A stretch of 48,345 nucleotides of DNA from NCBI GenBank assembly GCA_003566155.1, contig PXEP01000010.1, positions 1 to 48,345 on the forward strand. Reading direction: 5' to 3'. Position 1 is the stretch's first letter, and each line of letters begins with the position of its first letter. The position numbers and the translations under genes are program-made. The stretch is from Candidatus Acetothermia bacterium. Its GTDB lineage: Bacteria > Bipolaricaulota > Bipolaricaulia > Bipolaricaulales > Bipolaricaulaceae. The notes beneath the pieces are model-generated. The model ran no database searches. It was given only the letters and a program-made list of their open reading frames with translations, and had not been told where the DNA came from. This document shows positions 34,333 to 43,105 of this stretch, in pieces.

Positions 34333-35361
34333 ATGTGCAGATTCCACAGCTTTGTCATGACCCAGGCGCTGGATTTCCTGGAAAAGCCCGGCGAGGTTCA
34401 TCACTCGTGTATCGCATCCCGGCAGGTGGTCGACCGGTCGCTGCTCCCCGAATTCGACGTGGTGCGGCGCCAGGTGCACTTCGATCACGTTCCGCTGCTG
34501 AACGCACTGACCGAGCGGCCCGAGCGCGCCGTGTCTCCGCTCTCCAGGAGGGGCGGTGCGCGCATCTACAGCGGAGTCGACCGCTTTCTGAGCCAAGAAG
34601 CCTTGGATGCGCTGGAGAACTACCTGTGGAAACGGTTCGGTACGCGGGAGAGGTTCGTGGAGTTTGTTGAACCCTGGTGGGAAGCCGGAAAGGACGAGCT
34701 GAGCGCGCTCACTCCTAGCGCCAGATTCCGAAGCAATCCAGGAAGCTTTCGCCTTCCCCCGCCGGCCGAGGGTGCACCCAGCATCTGGGTCGGAAGTGAC
34801 CAGATCGAGCGGGCCGAGGCCGAGCTGACCACCTTGGGCGGAACCAGGTGGCTAAGTGTGCGTGACGAGCGGCGCCGGGGCAGCGTTCACCTGCGCATTG
34901 TGTTCGCCCAATCGCTGTTAGAGGGTCTTGGACTCAGTTCCGGCGCTTACGAGCTCCTCCAGAAGCTCATGGATCGACGGGCGGCAATGCCGGCGGGCTC
35001 AGAACGCTGCCTGGTGATGGCCCTGCATGTCAACCCGTCCCGGTGCCCGCTCCTTTGGGCCGGACCGCTTCGGATAAGCGAAAGCCACCACGCGGAGAAC
35101 CTCGGGCCACACATCGAGTTGGCAGGCCCCGGTGTGCTGGCGTCCCAGGGGAGCGTGAGAGGACTGACGAAGGATGTGTCCGCGCAGATATATGAAGCTG
35201 ACCGTGATGTTGTGGACAGCTTGCTCGGCGGATTTACCTACGAGAAGTGGTCCAGCGCCATGCTAAACGGAGCGTGTATTCAGGAGTGGAAACGTGACCT
35301 CGACCTTGACTACGCACTTGGGTTCAGGGACGAGCACGTTTACGCACGTTCTGCCCGTTGA
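34333..35361 (+). CDS. Hypothetical protein, 342 residues
   Basis: I do not recognise this protein. It is soluble, with no signal peptide or membrane helix, mildly basic and without low complexity. Notable pieces are the N-terminal MCRFHSFVMTQALDF, a Trp-rich helical part (about 95-125, LWKRFG...FVEPWWEAG), and a C-terminal stretch containing AENLGPHIELAGPG and QEWKRDLDLDYALGF. The SD GAGGAGGG lies 5 bases before ATG 34333, and codon use is strongly GC3-biased, so it is a real gene. It stands alone between prs and a convergent secreted protein. Confidence 0.7.
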   Translation: MCRFHSFVMTQALDFLEKPGEVHHSCIASRQVVDRSLLPEFDVVRRQVHFDHVPLLNALTERPERAVSPLSRRGGARIYSGVDRFLSQEALDALENYLWKRFGTRERFVEFVEPWWEAGKDELSALTPSARFRSNPGSFRLPPPAEGAPSIWVGSDQIERAEAELTTLGGTRWLSVRDERRRGSVHLRIVFAQSLLEGLGLSSGAYELLQKLMDRRAAMPAGSERCLVMALHVNPSRCPLLWAGPLRISESHHAENLGPHIELAGPGVLASQGSVRGLTKDVSAQIYEADRDVVDSLLGGFTYEKWSSAMLNGACIQEWKRDLDLDYALGFRDEHVYARSAR

Positions 35362-35427
35362 CCGGCTCCTTTCCCCAGTGAACGCGCTCGCCGGACCTGC
35401 GCCAGCCAATACCTGTTCAAACGCTAC

Positions 35428-36216
35428 TTAGGGGACACCGATCTCCAACTCCACCCACTCCAGTTCTCCGAGCGACCAGGCCAAGTTGCTGCCGGGCCAT
35501 TGTGGGGTTGACCAGGTCTCCAGCTCCAACCCGAGGACATATGTCCCCTCTTCCTCAGCTGTGAACGCTAGCTCAACTGGTTGCAGCCTTAGGTAACCTA
35601 GCTGGGACAGTGCGTTATGCAGCAAGACCAGCGCAAGCTCCTGTTCCAGCGCCTGGAGAAGCTCGGCGAACGCCTGGCCTAGCTCATCTTCAGGGGCCTC
35701 AGCGAGCGTCGCTGCTGCCTCCCACGCCTTCTCGGGCACCCACCTCAAGCCGTCCAACGTATCCAAAGCCTGGAGTATGTGCGTTACCGCTTGGCCTAGC
35801 GGTATCCCCTCCAGTCGGGTGGCTGCGCCTTCCAGGCGCTCCCCGGCTGGCGTAATCACGTAGGGTGTGGCCACCGCGTTACAGCACAGCTGGCCCCACC
35901 ACTCGATCCCTTGAGCTCCGGTGGTATGGACGAGCTGGAATGCAGCACGTGCCCGACCCTCGCTGGACACCTGAGCAGTTGTCTCCCAGACGGCTGTCGC
36001 AACTGCCTGGTCTCCTTCGTCATAGGAAGCGGCGTGCAGGGCATAAGAACCCAGGATGAAGACAGTCGCTTGGGCGATCCCGCCCCCTTGGGTGAACACC
36101 GCGCCATCTGCTGTCTCGACCGGAAGCTGATAGCGTTCCGCCTCCGCCCCCTGCAGTGTGGTGGCCCACATAAGCACTGCTACCGACGCACAGACAACCA
36201 GCAGCCCCCTGTTCAT
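35428..36216 (-). CDS. Hypothetical secreted protein, 262 residues
   Basis: Residues 1-27 form a clear signal peptide (MNRGLLVVCASVAVLMW...GAEA). The mature part is acidic, beta-rich at both ends (QATVFILGSYALHAASYDEGDQ; YVLGLELETWSTPQWPG) with a helical, Ala/Leu/Glu-rich middle (about 140-215). A Cys-Cys pair (QLCCNAV) lies near 112-113. It belongs to no family I recognise. ATG 36216 follows AGGAGGT at a 7-base distance and is preferred over the in-frame ATG at 36237. Confidence 0.65.
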   Translation of the reverse strand: MNRGLLVVCASVAVLMWATTLQGAEAERYQLPVETADGAVFTQGGGIAQATVFILGSYALHAASYDEGDQAVATAVWETTAQVSSEGRARAAFQLVHTTGAQGIEWWGQLCCNAVATPYVITPAGERLEGAATRLEGIPLGQAVTHILQALDTLDGLRWVPEKAWEAAATLAEAPEDELGQAFAELLQALEQELALVLLHNALSQLGYLRLQPVELAFTAEEEGTYVLGLELETWSTPQWPGSNLAWSLGELEWVELEIGVP

Positions 36217-36473
36217 AACCGTACCTCCTATATTCAATTTCCAGTGTAGGGCGAAGGATATCCTGGGTCAACAGCTTCCTGCACGAGTTCAATTTGTGCG
36301 CTGCCCGACAGCTCCTATGGAGGCGCTGCGATCTTGCCCTCTCCGCGGCCGGTTACGCTACGACCGCGCCCCCACCACCATCGGCGCAGTTTGCGTATCG
36401 CTTCGCCCGGGAGTTGCCCCGCATTCATCCCAGGGCATAATCGCCCCCATGCACAGAGACGAAAGGGGAACGT

Positions 36474-36971
36474 TTGCCGTTTGCCGAGTACAGGGCGCCT
36501 GCGATGGCTGAAGGACGCCTTGAGGCCGTCCGCGAGCGTGTGGATGCGGACTTGGAGAAACTGCCCAACCTGTGGGCGCGCCGGTGTGGGTACGTCCACC
36601 TGTACGGGGTTTCGGAGACGGCCGTTCTCCTCGCCGCTCGCCGTGGGCTCGACACAGAGCTTGCTGCCGTGGCCGGGATGCTGCACGACCTCGCGACCTA
36701 CAAGACGGGCGACCCGACAGGGCATGCCCAGGCAAGCAGCCACTTGGCTCGGGAGCTCCTCGCCGAGATCGGATCATTCAGCCAAAACGAGATCGAGCTC
36801 ATCGCCACTGCCATCGCCCACCACAGCACCAAGGAGAAGCTACACGGGCCGTTCGATGAGCTTCTCAAGGATGCAGACGTCCTCCAGCATCGCCTCCACC
36901 AAGCCCGCACCGACGCACCGAGCACCGCATCCAGATTCCATGCCTTGGTGGACGAGCTGGCGTTCCAATGA
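36474..36971 (+). CDS. HD-domain phosphohydrolase-like protein
   Basis: A 165-residue protein with metal-binding His42 (YVHLYGVSETA), the His71-Asp72 doublet (GMLHDLATYK) and a later His pair AIAHHSTKE, followed by LLKDADVLQH. This is the HD-type layout used for nucleotide or phosphate-ester hydrolysis. The start TTG 36474 follows AAAGGGGAACG; ATG 36504 is an alternative. A promoter-like TTGCCC-16-CATAAT (36414-36441) sits upstream, with an out-of-frame 20-codon ATG frame (36449-36511) starting right at the predicted transcript start. The substrate is unknown. The phosphotransferase remnant follows after 61 bases. Confidence 0.8.
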   Translation: MPFAEYRAPAMAEGRLEAVRERVDADLEKLPNLWARRCGYVHLYGVSETAVLLAARRGLDTELAAVAGMLHDLATYKTGDPTGHAQASSHLARELLAEIGSFSQNEIELIATAIAHHSTKEKLHGPFDELLKDADVLQHRLHQARTDAPSTASRFHALVDELAFQ

Positions 36972-37032
36972 CCCCGTGTGGTGAGGCCCCATCCTTTAAG
37001 CCGACAGGCTTGCCCCCGTGTTCTCGTCTAGG

Positions 37033-37632
37033 ATGACCACCGTGAACCAACGCCGGCAGCTCCATTCCCTCGGGCCCCCCATCGCCCAAGGCCGCACCGC
37101 GGAGATCGTCCCGTGGAAGGAAGGACAGGTGCTCAAGCTCTTTCGGCCGGCCTGGGACGAGCGGGCGGCCACAAGCGAGGCCGAGAAGGCACGAGCGGTA
37201 CATGCCGCCGGGCTCCCCTGCCCCGCTGTGTACGAAGAAGTCCGCCTGAACGAGCGTCTCGGCATCGTCTACGAGAAGGTGCAAGGAACCTCCCTCATGC
37301 AGGTCCTCCAAGAACGTCCCTGGCGGCTTCGCTACGTGGCCCGGCTACTGGCCGACCTCCACCGAGAGGTTCACGAGGCTCGGGTTCCGTCCCTTCCTGC
37401 GTTGCATGATCGGCTGGCCCGGGGCATCGAGCGGGCTTCCGCGCTCACCCCGGCAGAACGAGACGCGCTCCTCAGCATGCTTGCCGGGCTCCCTCGCGGC
37501 GAGGCCGTGTGCCACGGCGATTTCCATCCGGAGAACGTGTTCCTCACCGACTCGCCGTCTCAGTATTTGGCATCCTCGCCACCGTACCGTTGGGAGCGGG
37601 GCCATCTCCACTGTAGGGCGCCGCGTCCTTAA
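37033..37632 (+). pseudogene. Truncated aminoglycoside/choline-kinase-type phosphotransferase (APH family)
   Basis: The frame matches the APH/kinase fold up to the catalytic loop: nucleotide-binding start GRTAEIVPW, KLFRPAW, EKVQGTSLMQVL, and CHGDFHPENVF (161-170) with the catalytic Asp. It then leaves the family: the expected DFG-like metal motif (usually IDW) and the C-terminal helices are missing, replaced by a Pro/Ser/Arg-rich tail, and the frame ends at 199 residues against the usual 260-300. A deletion or insertion just after 37545 is likely. It could be a still-expressed fragment, but kinase activity is not expected. Confidence 0.65.
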
Positions 37633-37836
37633 CCAACCTTCCCAGGTGGTCGAAGAGTCTGCAGGGCGCGCGGAAGGCACCCCCTAACCGGCCCGCTGAC
37701 GAGCGCCTTTCGCGCGACGAGCCAAACACCTGGCGCCAGTTCAATCCCAACGCATCCACGTCAAGCAGCGCAGGATCTCAGCGATAGCTATCGTATTGTG
37801 CGTCGCCCTACTTTCCGGTCTGCCCCTTCTGTTGAG

Positions 37837-38946
37837 TTACAGTTCCTCGGTACCTTCCGGAAGCTCCATCAGCTCCAGAAGTTCCTGTTCGCTGAACTCT
37901 TCAAGAACCACCAGCTCTCCGGCAGCTATCTTGTCGGTGAGTTCAAGGACTTCCGCTTGTACTTCGTCTGAGACGAACTCCCCCATCGGGCTGATGATGA
38001 CGCGTGGAACCTCTCCGATGGTCGCCCACGTGCTCCCGGGTTCCCAGGTGCTTTCGGCCACGGCCAGTATCTGTTTTGCGTAGTAGTCCTCCCAGTTCCC
38101 GTATGTGAAGCCGACCGCCACGTCCGGTCCTTGGTCGCGGTAATCGCGTTTGGCGCCCGAGACATAAAGGGGCCACCCGGCGTCGTCGTTCTTCTGTTCT
38201 TGAACTTCCCACACCGGAGCCGGGCTGTCGAGGTACGTATGGATGGCGACCGCACCGTCGTCAATCAATTTCTGGGTCAGCGCGCGCTCCTCATCCGGGT
38301 TATACCAGGGGTTCTCCGGGCTGACCGAAGCAAGCCATAGCACACGAGCGGGAATGTCCCAACCCAGCCCGTCACGCACGCCCTGGATAACGGCATACGC
38401 GTTGCGGATGGCAAGAGGAAAGGGAGTAGAGGATACAAGGCCCACGTTCGCTTCGCTTAGATCCCGGCCGGCCACCTCGTCCAGTGCCAGTTGGCGGCCC
38501 ATGGCGTATCCGACAACGTAGTTTCCTTGGTAGAAGCGCCCGTAGTAACTGCGCAAGTTGTCCACTGGGTCGACGACCTGAGCGTCGGTGAACTCGAACT
38601 TGACGTCCGGAAACCTCAGGGCCAGTTCAGCCAGGAATGTCTGGAATGTGGCGGAGGCCGCGAAGATGATGTCCGCACCTTGGGCAATCTGGGAACGCAC
38701 GGCCCGCTCGAAAAGGTCAGCATCTTCGCCTACGTCGTCTATGATGGGCAGCAGCTTCGCATCAGCAACCTCGGCAGCAGTCGAGATGTCCTCAGCGTGT
38801 TGCTGGCTGTATCCTGCATCCGACCTCGACCCCACCAGAATGATGCCGACGGTAACGTCTTCCGTTGCAGCTGCACCCATTCCCAATACGGAAGAGAGGC
38901 ACAAAGCGCCCAACACCACAGCCGCGAACGAGCGGCACAACGACAT
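37837..38946 (-). CDS. BMP-family ABC transporter substrate-binding protein (PnrA-like)
   Basis: A 369-residue exported binding protein of the basic membrane protein family, often for nucleosides. The signal peptide is 1-27. The mature part begins VTVGIILVGSRSDAGYSQQH, then has GADIIFAASATFQTFLAELA, YYGRFYQGNYVVGYAMG and NVGLVSSTPFPLAIRNAYAV, which are standard BMP landmarks. No lipobox Cys is at the expected place, so it is secreted or periplasmic rather than a lipoprotein. The C-terminus is acidic. ATG 38946 follows AAAGGAGGG. No permease or ATPase gene is adjacent, so it is an orphan component. Confidence 0.88.
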   Translation of the reverse strand: MSLCRSFAAVVLGALCLSSVLGMGAAATEDVTVGIILVGSRSDAGYSQQHAEDISTAAEVADAKLLPIIDDVGEDADLFERAVRSQIAQGADIIFAASATFQTFLAELALRFPDVKFEFTDAQVVDPVDNLRSYYGRFYQGNYVVGYAMGRQLALDEVAGRDLSEANVGLVSSTPFPLAIRNAYAVIQGVRDGLGWDIPARVLWLASVSPENPWYNPDEERALTQKLIDDGAVAIHTYLDSPAPVWEVQEQKNDDAGWPLYVSGAKRDYRDQGPDVAVGFTYGNWEDYYAKQILAVAESTWEPGSTWATIGEVPRVIISPMGEFVSDEVQAEVLELTDKIAAGELVVLEEFSEQELLELMELPEGTEEL

Positions 38947-39465
38947 GCTCCCTCCTTTACGACTATGCCCCGGGGCCATACGGCAGCCCTTGGCTCACGA
39001 GCGCGCACCTCGGCCGCTTGCAGTCCCGGTGTGCTCCGTCCCGCACCAAGCATGCACGGTCGCTGGAGGTGCGGGTTCATGGGCAAGTATACAGCCGCTT
39101 TCCGACTGCCGCCTAGTTAATTCACGCTCCGCCCGCCCAGGGCGAACCGACGCGCAGTCATCTTGTTGCCCGACAGGACAGCGGAGGCGTAGGGTGCTCT
39201 TTGAGCGCCCCATCAGTGCAACTCCGCGAACTCCTCAGCCCTAACGGCAACGGTTTCCCATTTGCCTTCAGCCAGTGCCTCGCCCACGAGGTTGATCCTT
39301 ACCTGGACGCTGGCGGCCGCGCAAGCCTACTGCCGCTCAACTCAGCAAGCAACCCGTTTCCGTGGGCGTGCGGTTAAGCCCAGCACAGAGCCTGTCAGTC
39401 TTGGCCGTTAGTCCATGAAGCGTGGTATCCTACGGAAGCTGTCGAGGAGGGAGAGTGATGCGCCT
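38947..39465. other. Intergenic region, 519 bases, carrying a maturase remnant
   Basis: The segment 39201-39377 is a decayed copy of the C-terminus of the radical SAM gene at 41600-43105 (annotated separately). The rest shows no open frame with an SD. A weak promoter for the next gene (TTGGCC-19-TATCCT, -10 at 39425-39430) lies near its end. Confidence 0.5.
39201..39377 (+). pseudogene. C-terminal fragment of a second radical SAM/SPASM maturase
   Basis: Read in the frame ending at TAA 39375-39377, this gives a segment starting SPNGNGFPFAFSQCLAHEV that aligns without gaps to the last 45 residues of the intact maturase; 33 of 45 are identical by eye. It shares the terminal ASNPFPWA motif and a run of identical DNA (CCATTTGCCTTCAGCCAG). 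The two SPASM-like cysteine positions before it are lost or out of register. No start or upstream domain remains, so this is a relic of a duplicated or rearranged peptide-maturation locus. Confidence 0.8.
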
Positions 39466-40317
39466 ATGAATGGCAGTAGGAAGCACCTGGCGATGTGGGC
39501 AACGGTTGTTGCCTTAGTGAGCGTCGGAGGCATCGCGATGGCTGAGGACCGGCCGGGGGGCACGATCACCGTGCAGCCGGGCGAGTCGATCCAGGCAGCC
39601 ATTGATGCGGCGAGTCCTGGTGATGTGATCTGTCTGAGCCCCGGCGAATGGGAAGAGAACCTGGTCATCGAAAAGAGCCTCACCCTCAGGGCGGCTGAAA
39701 TAGAGTCCGAGCCACAGGCGGTCATCAGCTCTGCTAGAGAGGGCTGGCCGGTGATCCGGATCGAAAGCGAGGAGCCCATCGATGTGACCATCCAAGGGCT
39801 TAAGATCACGGGGGCTTTCGGAGACTGTTACCAGCGGAGACCTGTGCCGATCTGTGCAGATGGCATTTCCGTCCACGGCAAGGCAACGGCAGAGATCGAC
39901 ACCAACACCGTCAACGGCAACCGCTGGCATGGCATCGTGCTGTGGGACTCCGCCCAGGCCACGATTGGGAACAACACCATCAGCGCTAACATGGATGGCA
40001 TCGTGATGGTGGACCTCTCCCAGGCCGCGATCGCGAGCAACATCATCAGCGGCAACAAGCGTGATGGCATCTCGATGGGGGGCTTCCCCATGTGGGGCGT
40101 CCCCCAGGCCAGGATCACCGGAAACGTATTCCGAGACAACGAACGCTACGTTGTTGCCCTCCACAAGTGGCCGTGCTTTGACACAGACGCTGTGTTCACC
40201 GGCTACGTGGCCGGCAGTCAGAACACAGGAGGAGGAAACGCCGAGGGCGACTACTGTCCAGAGGCTCTGGATTTCCTGTTCACCCAGGAGGGCGGCGAGC
40301 TCGACCGGCGGGAGTGA
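39466..40317 (+). CDS. Secreted right-handed beta-helix protein (NosD/pectate-lyase-like)
   Basis: A 283-residue exported protein with a signal peptide at about 1-28 (ending GGIAMA). The mature start GTITVQPGESIQAAIDAASPGDVICLSPG is the standard opening of bacterial parallel beta-helix/NosD proteins. It is followed by repeated coils (ITGAFGD, NTVNGNRWHGIVLW, NTISANMDGIVMV, NIISGNKRDGISM). The C-terminal cap has Cys residues that may form a disulfide. ATG 39466 gives a compact signal peptide; the frame also opens at ATG 39415, which lacks an SD, while the AGGAGGG at about 39443 is rather far from 39466. The ligand is unknown; surface carbohydrate binding is the usual guess. Confidence 0.82.
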   Translation: MNGSRKHLAMWATVVALVSVGGIAMAEDRPGGTITVQPGESIQAAIDAASPGDVICLSPGEWEENLVIEKSLTLRAAEIESEPQAVISSAREGWPVIRIESEEPIDVTIQGLKITGAFGDCYQRRPVPICADGISVHGKATAEIDTNTVNGNRWHGIVLWDSAQATIGNNTISANMDGIVMVDLSQAAIASNIISGNKRDGISMGGFPMWGVPQARITGNVFRDNERYVVALHKWPCFDTDAVFTGYVAGSQNTGGGNAEGDYCPEALDFLFTQEGGELDRRE

Positions 40318-40625
40318 TTATCTGGAACTTGCTCGCTTCAATCTGCCGTATGTGGGTCTCCGGCGAGGGTGAGCCGTACTAAGCATGAGTCGGTTTGGTG
40401 GCCCTGGCTTCCACTTCCCATGTTCCCCGAGCTTGTGCGTTCGGTCTGTTGGACCACAGGCGCGCCTTGCGCTCCATCCGCCCGCGTAACTCCCATGAGC
40501 AACGCAGGCATCCTTCATGCTCATCTTGCGCGGCACAATTCTAGCATATCTATATACCGCCGTTATCCCTGCTGCTTCCCGAAGAAGCCAAGTCCTTTAG
40601 GATTATCTTTGAGGAGCGACACTTT
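40318..40625. other. Intergenic region, 308 bases
   Basis: Nothing convincing is coded here. The stretch 40535-40620 is more AT-rich than its surroundings (TCTAGCATATCTATATACC), as expected for a promoter region, but no clear -35/-10 pair stands out. GAGGAG at 40611-40616 is the SD of the following small gene. Confidence 0.35.
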
Positions 40626-40985
40626 TTGAAACGCTGTCTTCTCAAGATCAACGAGTGTTCGCGGGACGAACTCCTGCGGTGTGCAGAGTTTCTCGAGCGA
40701 ATACCGTTGTCGTCGGGTAGGTCGCTCTCCAACCTGACGGACACGCGGTTCACCGCGCGGCCGCTATTCCCGGAGCTGGGGATGGAGCATATTCTGTTGT
40801 ATCTCTACGGTCGCGCTCGGGAATTTAGGAAGGCCCGGAGATACCTGGAGGAGTACCTGGCACAACAGCCTGGCCTTCTTCAGTCGGAGCTCGGACAGGT
40901 CTTGGTCAAGGACATCCAAAGTGCGGCGACTGCGCCACATGCCCGGCCGGAGATCAATGCTCGTACGAGACATGGCGTGACGTGA
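40626..40985 (+). CDS. Small hypothetical protein upstream of the RiPP precursor
   Basis: A 119-residue frame starting at TTG 40626, nine bases after GAGGAG, with strongly GC-rich third codon positions, which supports real coding. It is soluble and mostly helical; residues 45-95 (MEHILLYLYGRAREFRKARRYLEEYLAQQ) look like a single helical hairpin of TPR type. It has no family I can name. It lies 358 bases before the candidate precursor gene and may or may not belong to that locus. Confidence 0.45.
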   Translation: MKRCLLKINECSRDELLRCAEFLERIPLSSGRSLSNLTDTRFTARPLFPELGMEHILLYLYGRAREFRKARRYLEEYLAQQPGLLQSELGQVLVKDIQSAATAPHARPEINARTRHGVT

Positions 40986-41343
40986 ACACCAAACTACAAC
41001 GAAGGATGGAGAGCAATCCGCTTGATCAAGCGCACCTGGGGCGGCTGTTCTAGGGCACTCGCGGCACGGCTGGTGTCCGTGTTACCCAGTTGCCCCCTCT
41101 CAGAGGTCTCCCTCTCGATCATCACGGCTTTTCCTCCATTGGGCCAGCTCCCCGAAACCCAAGCGGCCCCTAACCCGGCCGAGTCAAGCCGCATGTTCTG
41201 TGCGCATTCGCCGATCGAAGCTTGTAAAGTCCGTCGAGAAGAAAATGAGCATGCTGTCTTGATCGCGCGGGAGAGGAGATATTGGCTCGCCGAGCGCGAC
41301 CAACTATAATCCATCATCTTAAGTACGCGGAGGCGGTGGGTCT
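40986..41343. other. Intergenic region before the RiPP precursor, 358 bases
   Basis: This holds the precursor promoter (annotated separately) near its right end. A 95-codon forward frame (41022-41309) has an unusual composition, no SD, and overlaps the promoter, so it is judged spurious. Confidence 0.4.
41282..41310 (+). promoter_or_regulatory. Promoter of the RiPP precursor gene
   Basis: TTGGCT (41282-41287), exactly 17 bases, then a perfect TATAAT (41305-41310). Transcription is predicted from about 41317, giving a 27-base leader that contains GGAGG before ATG 41344. This is among the best promoter matches in the window. Confidence 0.7.
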
Positions 41344-41562
41344 ATGGCAACGGAGAAGGAGTTCTACGAGTTGATAGGGCGTGCGATCGCGGATGGCGAA
41401 TTTCGCGGGCAGATGAAGGAGGACCCGCAAGCTGCTGCAGCCTCTGTTGGCGTCGAACTCTCTCCAGAACAGGAAGAGCAACTCAGACGTGCCGACCTGG
41501 GAACGCTGGCCACGGAGTTAGAGCAACGCGCCTCAAAGTTCTGCTCCCCGATGATCGGCTGA
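41344..41562 (+). CDS. Candidate RiPP precursor peptide with nitrile-hydratase/Nif11-like leader
   Basis: A 72-residue peptide. Residues 1-58 form a helical acidic leader: FYELIGRAIADGEFRGQM, DPQAAAASVGVELSPEQEEQLRRADL. This pattern (D-x-x-F-R, D-P-x-A, G-x-x-L-[ST]-x-x-E) is that of NHLP/Nif11-like and Franean1_4349-type RiPP leaders. The tail RASKFCSPMIG is the likely core, with one cysteine (Cys67) available for a thioether. The gene has its own strong promoter and lies 37 bases before a radical SAM/SPASM gene. No GG cleavage site is seen. The precursor call is an inference from leader type and context. Confidence 0.75.
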   Translation: MATEKEFYELIGRAIADGEFRGQMKEDPQAAAASVGVELSPEQEEQLRRADLGTLATELEQRASKFCSPMIG

Positions 41563-41599
41563 TGCTGCGCAGCCTGCGCTGACCCGGGCTCTTGCCCCG

Positions 41600-43105
41600 A
41601 TGCGTGTCAGCTCCTTTACCGTGGTTTCGACAGAGCTTTCCAATGGCAGCCATGTGCTGGCCAATGCCATCACGGGGGCTGTGGACGTGGTCTCCCCTGA
41701 GGTGGGCGCGCCACTGTGGGAGGCGCTAAGCGAGAGTGCTACAACCGGACCCTGGCAGGTCTCGCCCGAGCAGGCGGCCCATGTCGTAGCATCCCTGGGA
41801 AGTAGCAAACGCTCCCAGCTCTCGGCCCGCGGGCATCTCACCACCCTCCCGGTAGTCTCGGAGCAGCACCTCATGAGCGCGATTGCGCACGGAACGCACA
41901 AGATCCAGGCGAGGCAACCTGTAGTGGCCATTCTTCCCAGTCTTGAGTGCAACTACCGTTGTACGTATTGCTTCGAGCGCCCCCTTCAGCACGATCTCGA
42001 AGCTCGCTCTGGAAACGACAAGTTCGACGGTGTCCTCATGACACAGGACCACCTCGAACCTTTGTACGGAGCGATCGACGCCATCCTGGCGGACGGAGAT
42101 GCGAGACAGGGTCGCATACTGATGCTCTACGGCGGGGAGCCGCTTGACCGACGCAATGCGAGGCTCGTTACCGCCCTCGTCGAAAAAGGCCTACAGAGAG
42201 GCTACACGTTCCACGCCATGACCAACGGCCACGATCTGGACCACTACCTGCCACTACTGGGGAAGCGAGGAATCGGTAGGGTATACGTCACCCTCGACGG
42301 CCCGAAGCATATCCACGATGGGCGGCGCGTGGTCACGAGCGGCGAGTCCTCGTTCGACGCGATCACGCGCAACATCCAATTGCTCATTGACGCAACCGAC
42401 GCTGAAATCGACCTAAGCATGCGCCTTGACCCAAGCAACACCCCCTGGGCCAGCGAAGCGCTAAGGCTGTACGATACCTGGGACTGGACGGCGAACCCGC
42501 GCGTCACCATCGGGGCACGTCCGGTCCACGTCACGGGGGCCAATGGCGCGGTTCACCCGGCGCTCAACGAGTCGGACCTACTTGCGCACCTTCGCCAGGC
42601 CACAGCTCCGTACGCCCGGGTGGTTCCCAGCCGCATTGCCGGGCTTGTCGTGCGGATGCTGAAGCCTGTGCTGGAATCGGGCGCCCGCCTGCAGGCCGAT
42701 GGGACGCATTGCTCAGCAAACAGCGGGAGCTACTTGTTCGCTCCGGACGGGGCAATCTATGCTTGCTGGGGAGCTCCCTGCGAGAGAGAATGCAAGGTGG
42801 GTACGTACATGGGACCAGACGGGCTGAGCTTCGACACGGAGACTGCCAACCGTTGGTTCACGAGAAAGGTCGCCGACATCCCTGCCTGTCGTAGCTGTGC
42901 GTACGCCCTCTTCTGCGGTGGGGGTTGCGCCCTTCATGCAGAGCGCAACAACGGCGAACTGTTCAGCCCTAACTGCAACGACTTCCCATTTGCCTTCAGC
43001 CAGTGCCTCGCCGATGAGGTGGATGCCTACCTGGACGTCGGCAGCCGCGCAGGTCTACGGTCACTTAACGCAGCGAGCAACCCGTTCCCGTGGGCGCACC
43101 GTTAG
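41600..43105 (+). CDS. Radical SAM/SPASM peptide maturase
   Basis: A 501-residue enzyme. The N-terminal ~105 residues are a possible leader-recognition region. The radical SAM cluster motif is CNYRCTYC (Cys117, 121, 124), followed by LMLYGGEP (175-181) and VTLDGPKHIHDGRR (230-243). The C-terminal SPASM region has Cys371, 389, 394, 398, 430, 433, 439, 443, 459 and 469, enough for two auxiliary 4Fe-4S clusters. Enzymes of this build install thioether, C-C or epimer modifications on peptides. The ATG has no clear SD and lies 37 bases after the precursor stop, so the two are likely cotranscribed. A relic of a close paralogue lies at 39201-39377. Confidence 0.92.
   Translation: MRVSSFTVVSTELSNGSHVLANAITGAVDVVSPEVGAPLWEALSESATTGPWQVSPEQAAHVVASLGSSKRSQLSARGHLTTLPVVSEQHLMSAIAHGTHKIQARQPVVAILPSLECNYRCTYCFERPLQHDLEARSGNDKFDGVLMTQDHLEPLYGAIDAILADGDARQGRILMLYGGEPLDRRNARLVTALVEKGLQRGYTFHAMTNGHDLDHYLPLLGKRGIGRVYVTLDGPKHIHDGRRVVTSGESSFDAITRNIQLLIDATDAEIDLSMRLDPSNTPWASEALRLYDTWDWTANPRVTIGARPVHVTGANGAVHPALNESDLLAHLRQATAPYARVVPSRIAGLVVRMLKPVLESGARLQADGTHCSANSGSYLFAPDGAIYACWGAPCERECKVGTYMGPDGLSFDTETANRWFTRKVADIPACRSCAYALFCGGGCALHAERNNGELFSPNCNDFPFAFSQCLADEVDAYLDVGSRAGLRSLNAASNPFPWAHR

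Noticed and set aside
36449-36511. Leaderless 20-codon frame MHRDERGTF upstream of the HD gene
   Set aside because: It starts at a predicted transcript start but is out of frame with the HD gene, very short and unsupported; it may be a chance ATG.
41022-41309. 95-codon frame before the RiPP precursor
   Set aside because: It overlaps the strong precursor promoter and has no SD.
41344-41562. SCIFF-type (six Cys in forty-five) precursor
   Set aside because: Only one cysteine is present and the leader is of NHLP/Nif11 type.
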